Of a DNA stretch of 64,000 nt, positions 46,181 to 57,311 are shown in pieces. The notes beneath the pieces were generated by a model that was given only the letters and a program-made list of their open reading frames with translations, was not told where the DNA came from and made no database searches. Positions within the stretch are counted from its first letter, which is position 1, and every line of letters begins with the position of its first letter. Both the position numbers and the translations under genes were made by a program. This DNA comes from Castellaniella sp. (GTDB lineage Bacteria > Pseudomonadota > Gammaproteobacteria > Burkholderiales > Burkholderiaceae_B): contig NZ_SCQN01000044.1 of assembly GCF_004321985.1 (NCBI RefSeq), forward strand, positions 62,001 to 126,000. Reading direction: 5' to 3'.

Positions 46181-46957
46181 GTGTCTAGAATGTGGCTGAG
46201 TGCCGTCTTCATGTTGCTGGCCGGATGCGCCGCCCAGCCGTCGCCGGCCGTGCGGCCATCCCTATCAGGGTCGGCCCCGGCGGCGCCCATAATTGTTTTG
46301 GATCCAGGGCATAATCCGGCCGACGGTGGGGCGACCAGCGTTCGTGGCACCAGAGAGATCGGCTACAACGACCGCTTTGTGGCTGAGCTTGCACCTGCTC
46401 TGCGTGCAGCTGGGTGGCGCGTCAGGGTGACGCGGGCACCGGGCGAATCGATCAGCCTCGTGGGCCGCGCCCAGTTGGCTGATGAGCTGCGGGCGAACCT
46501 CTTTTTATCCGTGCACCACGACTCGGTGCAACTGAGGTGTCTGCGCCAGATCACGAAGGAAGGGCGCCCCGCGTTCGAGACCCTCAGACCCACCGGTGGA
46601 TATTCGCTGTACGTCTCCAAAGAGAATCCGGACTTCACACTGTCCTATCGGTTCGCCACGCTGCTCGGAGAGCAGTTTCGTTCGCTCGGACGATCACCCA
46701 TGCTTGAGCATGCCGGAACGACTTGTGGAGAAAACCGCCCGCTGCTGGACGCGCGACTGGGCATTTATCAATACGACCATCTAGCTGTGCTGAGGCACAG
46801 TAATGTGCCTGCCGTATTGCTGGAGGTCGGCGTCATCACGGATGCGCAAGACGAGTCCTATGTGAATGACGCCGGTAACCGGCGCAGGATGATTGCCGGA
46901 ATCGTCCGGGCGGTTCGCGTGTGGATCGCTCAAAATGAAACATCGGTGCGACGTTAA
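46181..46957 (+). CDS. N-acetylmuramoyl-L-alanine amidase, lipoprotein
   Basis: A 258-residue Amidase_3-type zinc hydrolase that cleaves the bond between MurNAc and the stem peptide. The N-terminus has a lipoprotein signal with lipobox LLAGC (Cys about residue 16). Zinc-site elements are LDPGHNPADGG, the Glu in TREIGYND, and SVHHDS. The catalytic Glu lies in VPAVLLEVGVITD. The frame opens at GTG 46181 with an ATG at 46190 that would also retain the lipobox. It stands alone, 159 bases ahead of the NO reductase. Confidence 0.9.
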   Translation: MSRMWLSAVFMLLAGCAAQPSPAVRPSLSGSAPAAPIIVLDPGHNPADGGATSVRGTREIGYNDRFVAELAPALRAAGWRVRVTRAPGESISLVGRAQLADELRANLFLSVHHDSVQLRCLRQITKEGRPAFETLRPTGGYSLYVSKENPDFTLSYRFATLLGEQFRSLGRSPMLEHAGTTCGENRPLLDARLGIYQYDHLAVLRHSNVPAVLLEVGVITDAQDESYVNDAGNRRRMIAGIVRAVRVWIAQNETSVRR

Positions 46958-47034
46958 ACAAAATTGCATGCCAAGGTGGAGGTCAGTCAGTCCGCAAAAT
47001 CATGGATTGCTCCAAGGCTTACGGGATCTGGATA

Positions 47035-47050
47035 GGGTGAATTATCACCC
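47035..47050 (+). promoter_or_regulatory. Palindrome upstream of the NO reductase gene
   Basis: GGGTGA-ATTA-TCACCC, six-base perfect arms with a four-base centre, lies 67 bases before the start of norZ. It is placed to be a regulator site, but its spacing fits neither FNR/DNR boxes nor the NorR motif well. The regulator is unknown. Confidence 0.5.
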
Positions 47051-47116
47051 CGGTGGTGGTACTCTGTCGCAAGCACCAGCGCAGCTAGCCGCCAAAAATG
47101 GAACAGAGGCCTGATC

Positions 47117-49411
47117 ATGACCACGACACATCTGCTGTCTGAATCCGATAGCTCGCCGCTGTCGCCCTGGTGGATACGGACGATTCTGATCGTCATGGTG
47201 TTTGGCTTTGCGGTCTTGATCGCAATTACCGTGCTTGGGTACGATAAAGCGCCACCCATTCCCGGAAAAACGGTCGATCCTCAAGGGCAGACCTTATTTA
47301 CTGGCAGTGACATCCGGGCCGGACAAGAGGTATTTCTTAAATATGGCCTGATGGACAATGGTTCCATCTGGGGCCATGGGGCTTACCTGGGCCCCGATTA
47401 CTCTGCCGAAGCACTGCATCATATTGGTCTGGATACGGCTGCTTCACTGGCACAAAGCCAATATGGCAAGCCGGTCTCCGCGCTTGATCCGCAGCAACAG
47501 GCGGCTGTGCATGCACAGGTTGCTGTGCTCCTGAAGAAAAATCGCTATGATGCCGCCGCCGATACATTGCAGCTTACGCGGCCGGAGGCGGACGCCTGGA
47601 GCCAGCAGGTCAAATATTGGACGAACTACTTCCAGCACCCAGCCACCAATGGCGGACTCAAACCTGGGCTGGTTTCCGATCCGAAAGAGCTGCACCAGTT
47701 CACGGCGTTCGTGACGTGGGCGGCATGGGCATCAGTCGCCGATCGTCCGGGCTACGGCTATTCTTATACAAACAATTTTCCCTACGATCCATTAGTTGGG
47801 AACACGCCGATTTCCGGCGCATTTCTGTGGAGCGCTCTGAGCCTCCTGGTGTTATTGGCCGGCATCGCGACGGTTCTATTGATGTTCGGAAAATTCGACT
47901 ATTTGGGCTGGATCTCCCGCGGTCACGATCTTCAACCAAGCATCATCCCCGGCCATGCCAGTCCAGGCCAGCGCGCGTTAGTCAAGTTTTTTGTGGTGGT
48001 GGCACTGCTGTTTCTGTTCCAGACTTTGGTTGGGGGCGCGACAGCGCATTACCGCGCAGACCCTGGTAGTTTCTATGGCTTTCAACTCGAGGATATCTTC
48101 CCGAGCAATCTGATGCGCACCTGGCATCTGCAAAGTGCCATTATGTGGATTGCAACTTCTTACGTCGCCGCAGCCCTGTTCCTCGGCCGGTCGTTGCGTT
48201 CGGACGAGCCGCGCGGCTTGGCGGTGTGGGCGCACTTCCTATTTGTCGCATTCGCATTGGTTATTTGCGGGAGCCTGCTGGGCGAGTGGGCGGGGATGTC
48301 CAATCTGCTCGGCAAATGGTGGTTCTGGCTGGGTGATCAGGGTTGGGAGTACCTTGAGTTGGGCCGTATCTGGCAATATCTGCTGGTGATTGGTCTGCTG
48401 GTTTGGTTTGCTGTACTGTATTGGATAGCTCGGCCCAGCAAGATCGCCAAGCCCGATGCGCGCCCAATTGTCCGCATGTTTTTGTGGGCCGCACTGTCTA
48501 TACCAGTATTCTATATACCAGCGCTCTTCTATGGTGCGCATACTAACTATACAGTGGTGGAGACCTGGCGGTTCTGGATCATCCATCTGTGGGTAGAGGG
48601 GTTCTTCGAATTCTTCGCGACGACGGTAGTGGCATTGATGTTCTACCAGCTTGGGCTTGCCAGCCGCAACGTAGCATTGCGGGTGATTTATCTCGACGCC
48701 ATTCTGTACTTCCTCGGGGGACTGATAGGCACGGGTCACCACTGGTACTTCGTAGGTCACGTTCAATTCAATATGGCGATGTCAGCATTGTTCTCGGTGC
48801 TGGAAGTAGTACCGCTCACACTGTTGACTTTGGACGCCTGGGACTTTGTCAGTTCGACTCGTGGCAAGGCCGGTATTGATGGCAAGCAAACCCACGTACC
48901 ACATAAGTGGACCTTCTATTTCCTGATGGCGGTAGGTTTCTGGAACTTTGTCGGCGCAGGTATGCTGGGATTCCTGATCAACCTGCCCATTATCAGTTAC
49001 TACGAGGTCGGTACACAGTTGACACCGAATCACGGCCATGCCTCTTTGATGGGCGTGTTTGGCATGCTGGCAATCGCATTGGTGGTGTTTGTTTTGCGCC
49101 AGACTGCAAGTGAAAGGGATTGGCCTGGTATCGAAAAACATCTCAAGGTCGCGTTTTGGGGCACCAATATCGGCTTGGCCATGATGCTCGTCATGAGCCT
49201 GTTCCCCAGTGGCGTGCTGCAAATGTGGGACGTGATGGAGCATGGCTATTGGCATGCGCGCAGCATGACCTACATGGGCATGGAGCGCTCCCATCTGATT
49301 GAATGGTTACGCCTGCCTGGTGACTTGGTATTCATTATTTTCGGTGCGATTCCATTGGTGGTCGCGACGGCCAAGGGCTGGATGAGCGTGCGGGCGGCAG
49401 CTACTCAGTAG
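47117..49411 (+). CDS. norZ: Quinol-dependent nitric oxide reductase (qNOR)
   Basis: A 764-residue single-subunit NO reductase that turns 2 NO into N2O with quinol electrons at the inner membrane. The long N-terminal extension with a periplasmic domain (GSDIRAGQEVFLKYGLMDNG, IWGHGAYLGPDYSAEAL) is fused to a NorB core of about 12 helices. Haem and metal ligands lie in HLWVEGFFEFFATT, GTGHHWYFVG and NHGHASLMG. Its length and extension separate it from the two-subunit cNOR. No nir or other nor genes are near, so detoxification as well as denitrification is possible. AGAGG precedes the ATG. Confidence 0.96.
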   Translation: MTTTHLLSESDSSPLSPWWIRTILIVMVFGFAVLIAITVLGYDKAPPIPGKTVDPQGQTLFTGSDIRAGQEVFLKYGLMDNGSIWGHGAYLGPDYSAEALHHIGLDTAASLAQSQYGKPVSALDPQQQAAVHAQVAVLLKKNRYDAAADTLQLTRPEADAWSQQVKYWTNYFQHPATNGGLKPGLVSDPKELHQFTAFVTWAAWASVADRPGYGYSYTNNFPYDPLVGNTPISGAFLWSALSLLVLLAGIATVLLMFGKFDYLGWISRGHDLQPSIIPGHASPGQRALVKFFVVVALLFLFQTLVGGATAHYRADPGSFYGFQLEDIFPSNLMRTWHLQSAIMWIATSYVAAALFLGRSLRSDEPRGLAVWAHFLFVAFALVICGSLLGEWAGMSNLLGKWWFWLGDQGWEYLELGRIWQYLLVIGLLVWFAVLYWIARPSKIAKPDARPIVRMFLWAALSIPVFYIPALFYGAHTNYTVVETWRFWIIHLWVEGFFEFFATTVVALMFYQLGLASRNVALRVIYLDAILYFLGGLIGTGHHWYFVGHVQFNMAMSALFSVLEVVPLTLLTLDAWDFVSSTRGKAGIDGKQTHVPHKWTFYFLMAVGFWNFVGAGMLGFLINLPIISYYEVGTQLTPNHGHASLMGVFGMLAIALVVFVLRQTASERDWPGIEKHLKVAFWGTNIGLAMMLVMSLFPSGVLQMWDVMEHGYWHARSMTYMGMERSHLIEWLRLPGDLVFIIFGAIPLVVATAKGWMSVRAAATQ

Positions 49412-49566
49412 TCCTGGACAACCTGGGTCGAATCGCCCCCGGAGGCTCGGCTTTACATGTCGCCCGTCATGAACACTGGGGGAGGCGTCACCCGCACACG
49501 CACCCAGAGTATCTGCGCCTGCGCGTTTTGCCGAACTGGGTGCATCTTATGCGCGGTGTATCACAG

Positions 49567-49594
49567 CACAAAGGCCTCAACACAAAGGCCTCAA
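49567..49594. repeat. Tandem 14-base direct repeat
   Basis: CACAAAGGCCTCAA occurs twice back to back with no mismatch, 160 bases beyond the 3' end of tRNA-Ala. Function unknown. Confidence 0.8.
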
Positions 49595-49663
49595 GTGAGA
49601 TGATAGCCATACCCTAAGCTCCTGGTTTTGGACGCAGCCAAGGCGGGTGTATTTAGGGTATAG

Positions 49664-51274
<1,611 letters not shown>

Positions 51275-51303
51275 GCCCCGGTTTCAATTGGGCGCATGAT
51301 CAG

Positions 51304-51330
51304 CGGGCTGCCTTCGGGCAGCCCGTTTTT
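51304..51330 (+). terminator. Intrinsic terminator of argG
   Basis: CGGGCTGCC-TTCG-GGCAGCCCG followed by TTTTT: a nine-base perfect stem, a stable UUCG tetraloop and a T tract, 29 bases after the argG stop. Confidence 0.97.
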
Positions 51331-51341
51331 CGCGGGGGGAA

Positions 51342-51689
51342 TCAGGCGGCCGAAGATAGAGGTGCTTGTTCGCCACCCGCCGCTTCCTGCGGCGGACCGT
51401 CGTCGCCCACATCAGTGGTTTTCAGATGGTTGCTTTCAGCAAAATCACAGGCGAATTTCCAGGCCAGCGGCTCAAGCTGGCGCAGGCGATGGTCGATCAG
51501 GACGCAGGGCACGCCATCCACGACACGGGGCGTGGCATACGGCGAGTAAGCCAGCGGATTCCGCGGCAAACCCGCCGGTTTGAAGGAGGACAACACGCCT
51601 GCCAGTCGTTCTGCCCAGTCGCTGGGCCGGAACCGCTGGCCCTCCAGGGTTCTACCGTGGATGATCAAATGCCGGACAGGGTGGTTCAT
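51342..51689 (-). CDS. DUF3579 family protein
   Basis: A 115-residue protein of the betaproteobacterial DUF3579 family: the body has GQRFRPSDWAERLAGVL, NPLAYSPYATPRVVDG and the DFAESNHL segment. Its function is unknown. ATG 51689 with GGAAAC before it is preferred over 51713. It lies between argG and argF on the opposite strand. Its N-terminus lies 152 bases from the argF start, divergent from it. Confidence 0.85.
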   Translation of the reverse strand: MNHPVRHLIIHGRTLEGQRFRPSDWAERLAGVLSSFKPAGLPRNPLAYSPYATPRVVDGVPCVLIDHRLRQLEPLAWKFACDFAESNHLKTTDVGDDGPPQEAAGGEQAPLSSAA

Positions 51690-51789
51690 GTTGTTTCCAA
51701 AGGCGGGATGCACCCGGAATCGCCGGGTGAGCTTTCCCGATGCTGGTGCACGACTTCCCCTTCGCCGCGCATTGTATCCGATCGAAGTT

Positions 51790-51818
51790 TTGCGCGTGTC
51801 AGGGGCGCACGGTAAGAT
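51790..51818 (+). promoter_or_regulatory. Promoter of argF
   Basis: TTGCGC (51790-51795), a 17-base spacer and TAAGAT (51813-51818), 23 bases before the argF start. Spacing is ideal; the hexamers are fair matches. No ARG box could be recognised. Confidence 0.55.
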
Positions 51819-51841
51819 GGACGTTTTACACAGGGTTTCTC

Positions 51842-52783
51842 ATGTCCAGCGCCAACCCCACCGGGCCCTTGCGTCATTTTTTGCAGTTGCGTGATTTTTC
51901 CGAAGACGAGATCCACTATGTCATCGACCGCGCACGGCTCATCAAGGATAAATTCAAGCGCTATTTGCCCCACCACACGCTGCACGATCGCAATCTGGCT
52001 ATGGTGTTCGAAAAGGCCAGCACACGGACGCGGGTGTCGTTCGAGGCGGGCATGTACCAGCTCGGCGGCTCGGTCATCTATCTGACGACCCAGGGTTCGC
52101 AGTTGGGACGCTCGGAGCCGATAGAGGACACTGCCCGGGTGATTTCGCGCATGGTCGACCTGGTGATGATCCGGACTTTCGAGCAGACCAGGATCGAACG
52201 GTTTGCCGCCCACTCCCGGGTGCCCGTCATCAACGGCCTGACGAACGAATTTCATCCGTGCCAGATCCTGGCCGATATCCTCACCTTCGTCGAGCATCGT
52301 GGTTCCATCCGTGGCAAGACCGTGGCCTGGATCGGTGACGCGAACAACATGGCGTATACCTGGCTGCAGGCTGCCGAGCTGCTTGGGTTCACGCTGCATG
52401 TGTCGGGGCCGGTCGGCTACAAGCTGGATCCCTTGCGGGTGGGGGCACTGCCAGCGTCCGTTGTGCGCGAATTCGACGACCCAGTGGATGCGTGTCGGGG
52501 AGCGGATCTGGTCACGACGGATGTCTGGACCAGCATGGGCTACGAGGCCGAGAACGAGGCACGACGTTTGGCCTTTTCCGATTGGTCGGTAGATGCGCGT
52601 CTCATGGCGGCTGCCAACGCGGATGCGGTCTTCATGCATTGTCTGCCGGCGCACCGTGGTGAAGAGGTCGCCGGTGACGTCATCGACGGGCCACAGAGCG
52701 TGGTCTGGGACGAGGCTGAAAATCGCCTGCATGTGCAAAAAGCGCTGATGGAGTTTCTGCTGCTGGGGCGGCTGGCGGCCTGA
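51842..52783 (+). CDS. argF: Ornithine carbamoyltransferase
   Basis: A 313-residue enzyme making citrulline from ornithine and carbamoyl phosphate. The carbamoyl-phosphate loop STRTR is at about residues 60-64, with HPCQILADI in the middle and HCLPAHRGEEV near the C-terminus. Length matches anabolic ArgF. The frame is open upstream of ATG 51842 but that part is not conserved. It supplies the substrate of ArgG. Confidence 0.97.
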   Translation: MSSANPTGPLRHFLQLRDFSEDEIHYVIDRARLIKDKFKRYLPHHTLHDRNLAMVFEKASTRTRVSFEAGMYQLGGSVIYLTTQGSQLGRSEPIEDTARVISRMVDLVMIRTFEQTRIERFAAHSRVPVINGLTNEFHPCQILADILTFVEHRGSIRGKTVAWIGDANNMAYTWLQAAELLGFTLHVSGPVGYKLDPLRVGALPASVVREFDDPVDACRGADLVTTDVWTSMGYEAENEARRLAFSDWSVDARLMAAANADAVFMHCLPAHRGEEVAGDVIDGPQSVVWDEAENRLHVQKALMEFLLLGRLAA

Positions 52784-52853
52784 TGATCCACATGCTGCCT
52801 GGCGCCAATCGGCCGGGTGGCGATGTGGTGGCCGGTCTGGGTGGCCGGAAACG

Positions 52854-52879
52854 AAAAGGACGCGCAAGGCGTCCTTTTT
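52854..52879. terminator. Bidirectional terminator between argF and rpsT
   Basis: The six-base stem GGACGC/GCGTCC (52858-52863, 52869-52874) is flanked by AAAA on the left and TTTTT on the right, so it can serve the convergent argF and rpsT transcripts. Confidence 0.8.
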
Positions 52880-52901
52880 CAGTTCAAGCCGGTTCCGGTG
52901 A

Positions 52902-53165
52902 TCAGGCAATCGCCTTGATCGCGGCCGACAGGCGGCTCTTGTGGCGCGCGGCCTTGTTCTTGTGGATGATCTGCTTGTCTGCCACGCGGTCGATGACGCT
53001 GGTGGCTTGCTTGAAGACGTCGTTGGCAGTTGCCTTGTCACCGGCTTCGATGGCCTGGCGCACGCGCTTGATCGCGGTGCGCAACATCGAGCGCATGCTG
53101 GCGTTATGTTTGTTGTGGGCAACGGCCTGGCGGGCGCGTTTACGGGCTTGTGCAGAATTGGCCAT
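52902..53165 (-). CDS. rpsT: 30S ribosomal protein S20
   Basis: An 87-residue bS20. The start [20 protein letters not shown] and the later [18 protein letters not shown] are typical. It is small, basic and helical, and binds 16S rRNA early. It is downstream of murJ on the same strand but has its own promoter overlapping the end of murJ. Confidence 0.98.
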   Translation of the reverse strand: MANSAQARKRARQAVAHNKHNASMRSMLRTAIKRVRQAIEAGDKATANDVFKQATSVIDRVADKQIIHKNKAARHKSRLSAAIKAIA

Positions 53166-53226
53166 AGGGTGATTCGTTAACCTTGGGTTGGAAACGGCTG
53201 CTTGAACTGTAATGCAAAGACAGAAG

Positions 53227-53255
53227 ATTCTATCTTAGGACTGCCGCCGTGTAAA
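53227..53255 (-). promoter_or_regulatory. Promoter of rpsT
   Basis: On the minus strand TTTACA (53255-53250), a 17-base spacer and TAGAAT (53232-53227), about 62 bases before the rpsT start. The -35 lies within the last codons of murJ. Confidence 0.7.
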
Positions 53256-54791
53256 GTCTCTCGGGCGAAAACCGAATAAAAACAAGGTGCTGAAGTACGC
53301 CAACCCCGACGCCAGCAGTACCACCATCAGCCAGCCCACTCGCTGCGCGGGATGGTGCCCCAGCGCGATCCAGTCCAGATGGCGCTGCGCCCACATCAGT
53401 ACCAGTCCCAGCGTGACCAGGGACGGCACGATGCGCAACATGAAGCGTGACCACCCAGGCAGCGGGACATACAGACCGCGCCGGCGCAGCAGGATCACCA
53501 GACTGAGGGCGTTGGCGCTGGCCCCCAGCCCGATCGACAGCGCCAGCCCCGCGTGGGCTAGCCAGGGCACCAGCACCACGTTCATGAGTTGGGTGAAGGC
53601 CAGGACGGCGATGGCAATCTTCACCGGAGTGCGGATGTCCTGTTTGGCATAAAAGCCGGGAGCCAGGATCTTGATGGCCAGCAGACCCAGCAGGCCCACC
53701 GCGTAGGCCATGACGGCCAGGCGCGTCTGGGCCACGTCGTGTGCGGCGAAGGCGCCATAGTTGAACAGAGTGGCCACCAGTCCGTCGGACAGCATGGCCA
53801 TGCCCAGGGCTGCTGGCAGTCCCAGCAGCAGGACCAGGCGCAGTCCCCAGTCAAGCAGGGCGTTGTAGCGGGCCTGGTCCTGGCGCGCGTGAGCGGCCGA
53901 CAGACTGGGAAGCAGGACTGTGCCGAGCGCCACACCCAGTAATGCGGTGGGAAATTCCATGAGCCGGTCGGCGAACGACAGCCAGGTGACGCTGCCCGGA
54001 GTGAGCCAGGTAGCGATGTTCGTGTTGATCAGCAGTGAAAGCTGGGCAACCGAAACCCCCAGGGTGGCCGGCAGCATCTGGCGCAGAATGCGGTGAACGG
54101 TGGGGTCTCGCCAGGCGGCGCGCAGGCCGTCGTTCCAGCGCGGCAGCAATCCCAGCCTGGCCAGTGCTGCCCATTGCATGGCCAATTGCAGTACCCCGCC
54201 AATCATGACGCCGGCCGCCAGGGCGTGGATGGGTTGCGACAGATGGGGCGCGAGCCACAGGCTGGCGCCTATCATGGACAGGTTCAGCAGCACCGGGGTG
54301 ATGGCCGGTATCGCAAAGCGGCTGAAGGTATTCAGCACGCCCGAGGCGAACGCCACCATGGACATGCAGATGATGTAGGGGAACATCAGCCGCGTCATCC
54401 AGACGGCTTCCTGGAATTCGTGGCTGCGTGAGGCTTCGCGCATGCCCGTGGCCATGGCGGTCACGACCCAGGAGGCGCCCAGGATACCCAGCAGGGTTAC
54501 CCCGCAGAGCGCTGCGAACAGCATGAGTGCCACCCGGTCCAGCAGATGCCTGAGTGCGGCATGATCGCCGCGCTGGCGGACTTCACCCAGGATGGGGACG
54601 AAGGCCTGGGAGAAGGCGCCTTCGGCGAACAGGCGGCGCAGCAGGTTGGGGATACGGAAGGCCACCCAGAAGGCATCGGTGAGCGGCCCCGCCCCGAACA
54701 CGCTGGCGATGAGCACATCGCGCACCATGCCGGTCACGCGGGAAAACAGAGTCAGGCCGCTGATCGTGGCCGCCGATCGCAGCAGGCTCAT
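53235..54791 (-). CDS. murJ: Lipid II flippase MurJ
   Basis: A 518-residue integral membrane protein of the MOP superfamily with about 14 helices. It flips lipid II across the inner membrane for peptidoglycan synthesis. The N-terminus SAATISGLTLFSRVTGMVRD is a MurJ hallmark, as is the DAFWVAFRIPNLLRRLFAEG loop. Length is normal. It lies 6 bases downstream of the SDR gene's stop region in the opposite sense of reading order, that is, SDR-murJ-rpsT are all on the minus strand with separate promoters likely. Confidence 0.96.
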   Translation of the reverse strand: MSLLRSAATISGLTLFSRVTGMVRDVLIASVFGAGPLTDAFWVAFRIPNLLRRLFAEGAFSQAFVPILGEVRQRGDHAALRHLLDRVALMLFAALCGVTLLGILGASWVVTAMATGMREASRSHEFQEAVWMTRLMFPYIICMSMVAFASGVLNTFSRFAIPAITPVLLNLSMIGASLWLAPHLSQPIHALAAGVMIGGVLQLAMQWAALARLGLLPRWNDGLRAAWRDPTVHRILRQMLPATLGVSVAQLSLLINTNIATWLTPGSVTWLSFADRLMEFPTALLGVALGTVLLPSLSAAHARQDQARYNALLDWGLRLVLLLGLPAALGMAMLSDGLVATLFNYGAFAAHDVAQTRLAVMAYAVGLLGLLAIKILAPGFYAKQDIRTPVKIAIAVLAFTQLMNVVLVPWLAHAGLALSIGLGASANALSLVILLRRRGLYVPLPGWSRFMLRIVPSLVTLGLVLMWAQRHLDWIALGHHPAQRVGWLMVVLLASGLAYFSTLFLFGFRPRDFTRRQS

Positions 54792-54797
54792 GCGACC

Positions 54798-55556
54798 CTA
54801 ACGAGGTGCCATCCGGATGGCACCATCCAGCCGGATCGTTTCACCGTTGAGCATCTCGTTGTCCAGGATGCTGAGCACCAGCTTGGCGTAGTCTTCCGGG
54901 CGCCCCAGGCGCGACGGGAAGGGGACGCTGGCCGCGAGCGAGTCCTGGACGTCCTGGGGCATGCCAAAAAGCATGGGAGTGCCAAAGATGCCCGGGGCAA
55001 TGGTCATGCAGCGGATACCCAGCTTCGACAAGTCGCGTGCGATAGCCAGCGTCATGCCTACGATGCCGGCCTTGGACGCGGCGTACGCGGCCTGTCCGAT
55101 CTGTCCGTCGTAGGCGGCCACGGATGCCGTATTGATCAGCACTCCACGTTCACCCGAAGCCTGCGGCGTGTTGCCAGCCATGGCCTGGGCGGCGAGGCGT
55201 GCCATGTTGAAGCTGCCCACCAGATTGATGTCGATCACGCGCTTGAAAAGCGCCAGGTCGTGTGGCCCCTGTTTGCCGACGATGCGAGCGGCTGGTGCGA
55301 TGCCTGCGCAATTCACCAGCCCCCACAGCGGGCCTTGGGCGAGCGCCGTGTCCACGGCAGTCTGCGCATCGGCTTCCGCCGTCACGTTGCAATGCACGTA
55401 GGTGCTGCCGAGTTCATGGGCCAGTGCCTGGCCGGCTTCATCCTGAATGTCGGCCAGGACGACCTGCGCGCCCTGCGCGACGAGCGCACGCGCCGTTCCG
55501 GCCCCCAAGCCCGAGGCGCCGCCCGTGATGATGAACTGTTTGTCCTGGATGTCCAT
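54798..55556 (-). CDS. SDR-family 3-hydroxyacyl-CoA dehydrogenase-like protein
   Basis: A 252-residue short-chain dehydrogenase. The cofactor loop is [18 protein letters not shown] stands for NNAG, and the active site has [21 protein letters not shown], broken here into Ser, Tyr and Lys of the catalytic triad. The sequence resembles type II 3-hydroxyacyl-CoA dehydrogenases (HSD17B10-like), which oxidise short branched acyl-CoAs. ATG 55556 is 17 bases after the adk stop, so it may be co-transcribed with adk. Confidence 0.9.
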   Translation of the reverse strand: MDIQDKQFIITGGASGLGAGTARALVAQGAQVVLADIQDEAGQALAHELGSTYVHCNVTAEADAQTAVDTALAQGPLWGLVNCAGIAPAARIVGKQGPHDLALFKRVIDINLVGSFNMARLAAQAMAGNTPQASGERGVLINTASVAAYDGQIGQAAYAASKAGIVGMTLAIARDLSKLGIRCMTIAPGIFGTPMLFGMPQDVQDSLAASVPFPSRLGRPEDYAKLVLSILDNEMLNGETIRLDGAIRMAPR

Positions 55557-55573
55557 GGTGTCGTGAGCTTCGG

Positions 55574-56281
<708 letters not shown>

Positions 56282-56313
56282 TTATGCCGCAAGGCCGCTG
56301 CCCGCGCATGGCG

Positions 56314-57093
56314 TCAGGTCGGCGGTCGGTGTTTCTCTGACTGGAACAGGGCCTGCACGCGCGCCAGGTCATCGGCCGTGTCGACGCCGCGTGCCGGTGC
56401 CGATGCCGCCTGGTGCACCACGATCCGAAAGCCTTGTTCCAGCGCGCGTAGTTGCTCCAGGGATTCCACCTTCTCGAGCACGCCAGAGGGCAGGGTGGGG
56501 AATCGCCGCAGGAAGCCGGCGCGATAGGCATAAAGTCCGATGTGGTGCCAGGCGGGCAGCCCGGGAGCCAGACGTTGTTCGCCGTCTGCCAGCGCGTCGC
56601 GGTGCCAGGGGATGGGGGCGCGCGAAAAATACAGAGCCTGGCCGCTCGCGTCGCAGACGACCTTGACGGCATTCGGATCGAAGAGCGTGCGAGGGTCGTG
56701 GATGGGGCTCGCACAGGTCGCGATTGCTGCATCGGGGTGTTGCGCCAGCAACAGCGCCACGGCGTCGATGAGGGACGGTTCTATGAGCGGCTCATCACCC
56801 TGGACGTTGACGACGATTGCCTCGTCGTCCAGGCCCAGCGCGGTGGCGACCTCGGCCAGCCGGTCTGTGCCGGTCGGGTGGTCAGTGCGCGTCAACAATG
56901 CCTCGACCCCGTGTTGGCGCGCGGCTTGCGCAATGGATTCGTGGTCGGTGGCGATCAGTACCCGGGTTGCAGCCGAGCGGGCCGCCTGGCGGGCAGTGCG
57001 CACCACCATGGGCAGACCGCCGATGTTCAGCAGCGGCTTGCCCGGCAGCCGAGTTGAGCCGGCTCGCGCGGGGATGACGACGAGGAAGCTCAT
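56314..57093 (-). CDS. kdsB: 3-deoxy-manno-octulosonate cytidylyltransferase
   Basis: A 259-residue enzyme that makes CMP-Kdo for lipopolysaccharide core synthesis. The nucleotidyltransferase motif reads [17 protein letters not shown], with [11 protein letters not shown] and HIGLYAYR further on. ATG 57093 overlaps the stop of the Trm112-like gene by 4 bases; upstream open sequence overlaps that gene and is not KdsB-like. Its neighbour lpxK also serves LPS. Confidence 0.97.
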   Translation of the reverse strand: MSFLVVIPARAGSTRLPGKPLLNIGGLPMVVRTARQAARSAATRVLIATDHESIAQAARQHGVEALLTRTDHPTGTDRLAEVATALGLDDEAIVVNVQGDEPLIEPSLIDAVALLLAQHPDAAIATCASPIHDPRTLFDPNAVKVVCDASGQALYFSRAPIPWHRDALADGEQRLAPGLPAWHHIGLYAYRAGFLRRFPTLPSGVLEKVESLEQLRALEQGFRIVVHQAASAPARGVDTADDLARVQALFQSEKHRPPT

Positions 57094-57275
57094 ACTCCGT
57101 GCGCAGGCGCGGGATCCAGTGATCGGGCCTCGTCGGGCAGCATGACCGGGACGCCGTCGCGAATCGGGTAGGCCAGCCTGTCCGCTGAACAGATGAGTTC
57201 CTGGAGTTCGCGGTCGAAACGCAGAGGCCCCTTGCACACGGGGCACACGAGGATCTGCAGCAGGCGGTTTTCCAT
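57090..57275 (-). CDS. Trm112-family zinc-ribbon-like protein
   Basis: A 61-residue Trm112/YcaR-type protein. It has CPVCKGPL near the start and a further Cys in [20 protein letters not shown]; only three of four possible zinc ligands are seen. In eukaryotes Trm112 activates methyltransferases, but the bacterial role is unclear. The lpxK-Trm112-kdsB order is conserved in many proteobacteria. Confidence 0.92.
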   Translation of the reverse strand: MENRLLQILVCPVCKGPLRFDRELQELICSADRLAYPIRDGVPVMLPDEARSLDPAPAHGV

Positions 57276-57311
57276 GGGCGTGGCGTTGCAGTCAGTGGCA
57301 AAGCTTAGAGT

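Noticed and set aside
51686-53122. 478-codon minus-strand frame opposite argF and partly rpsT
   Set aside because: argF and rpsT are certain from motifs; the opposite frame has no family resemblance.
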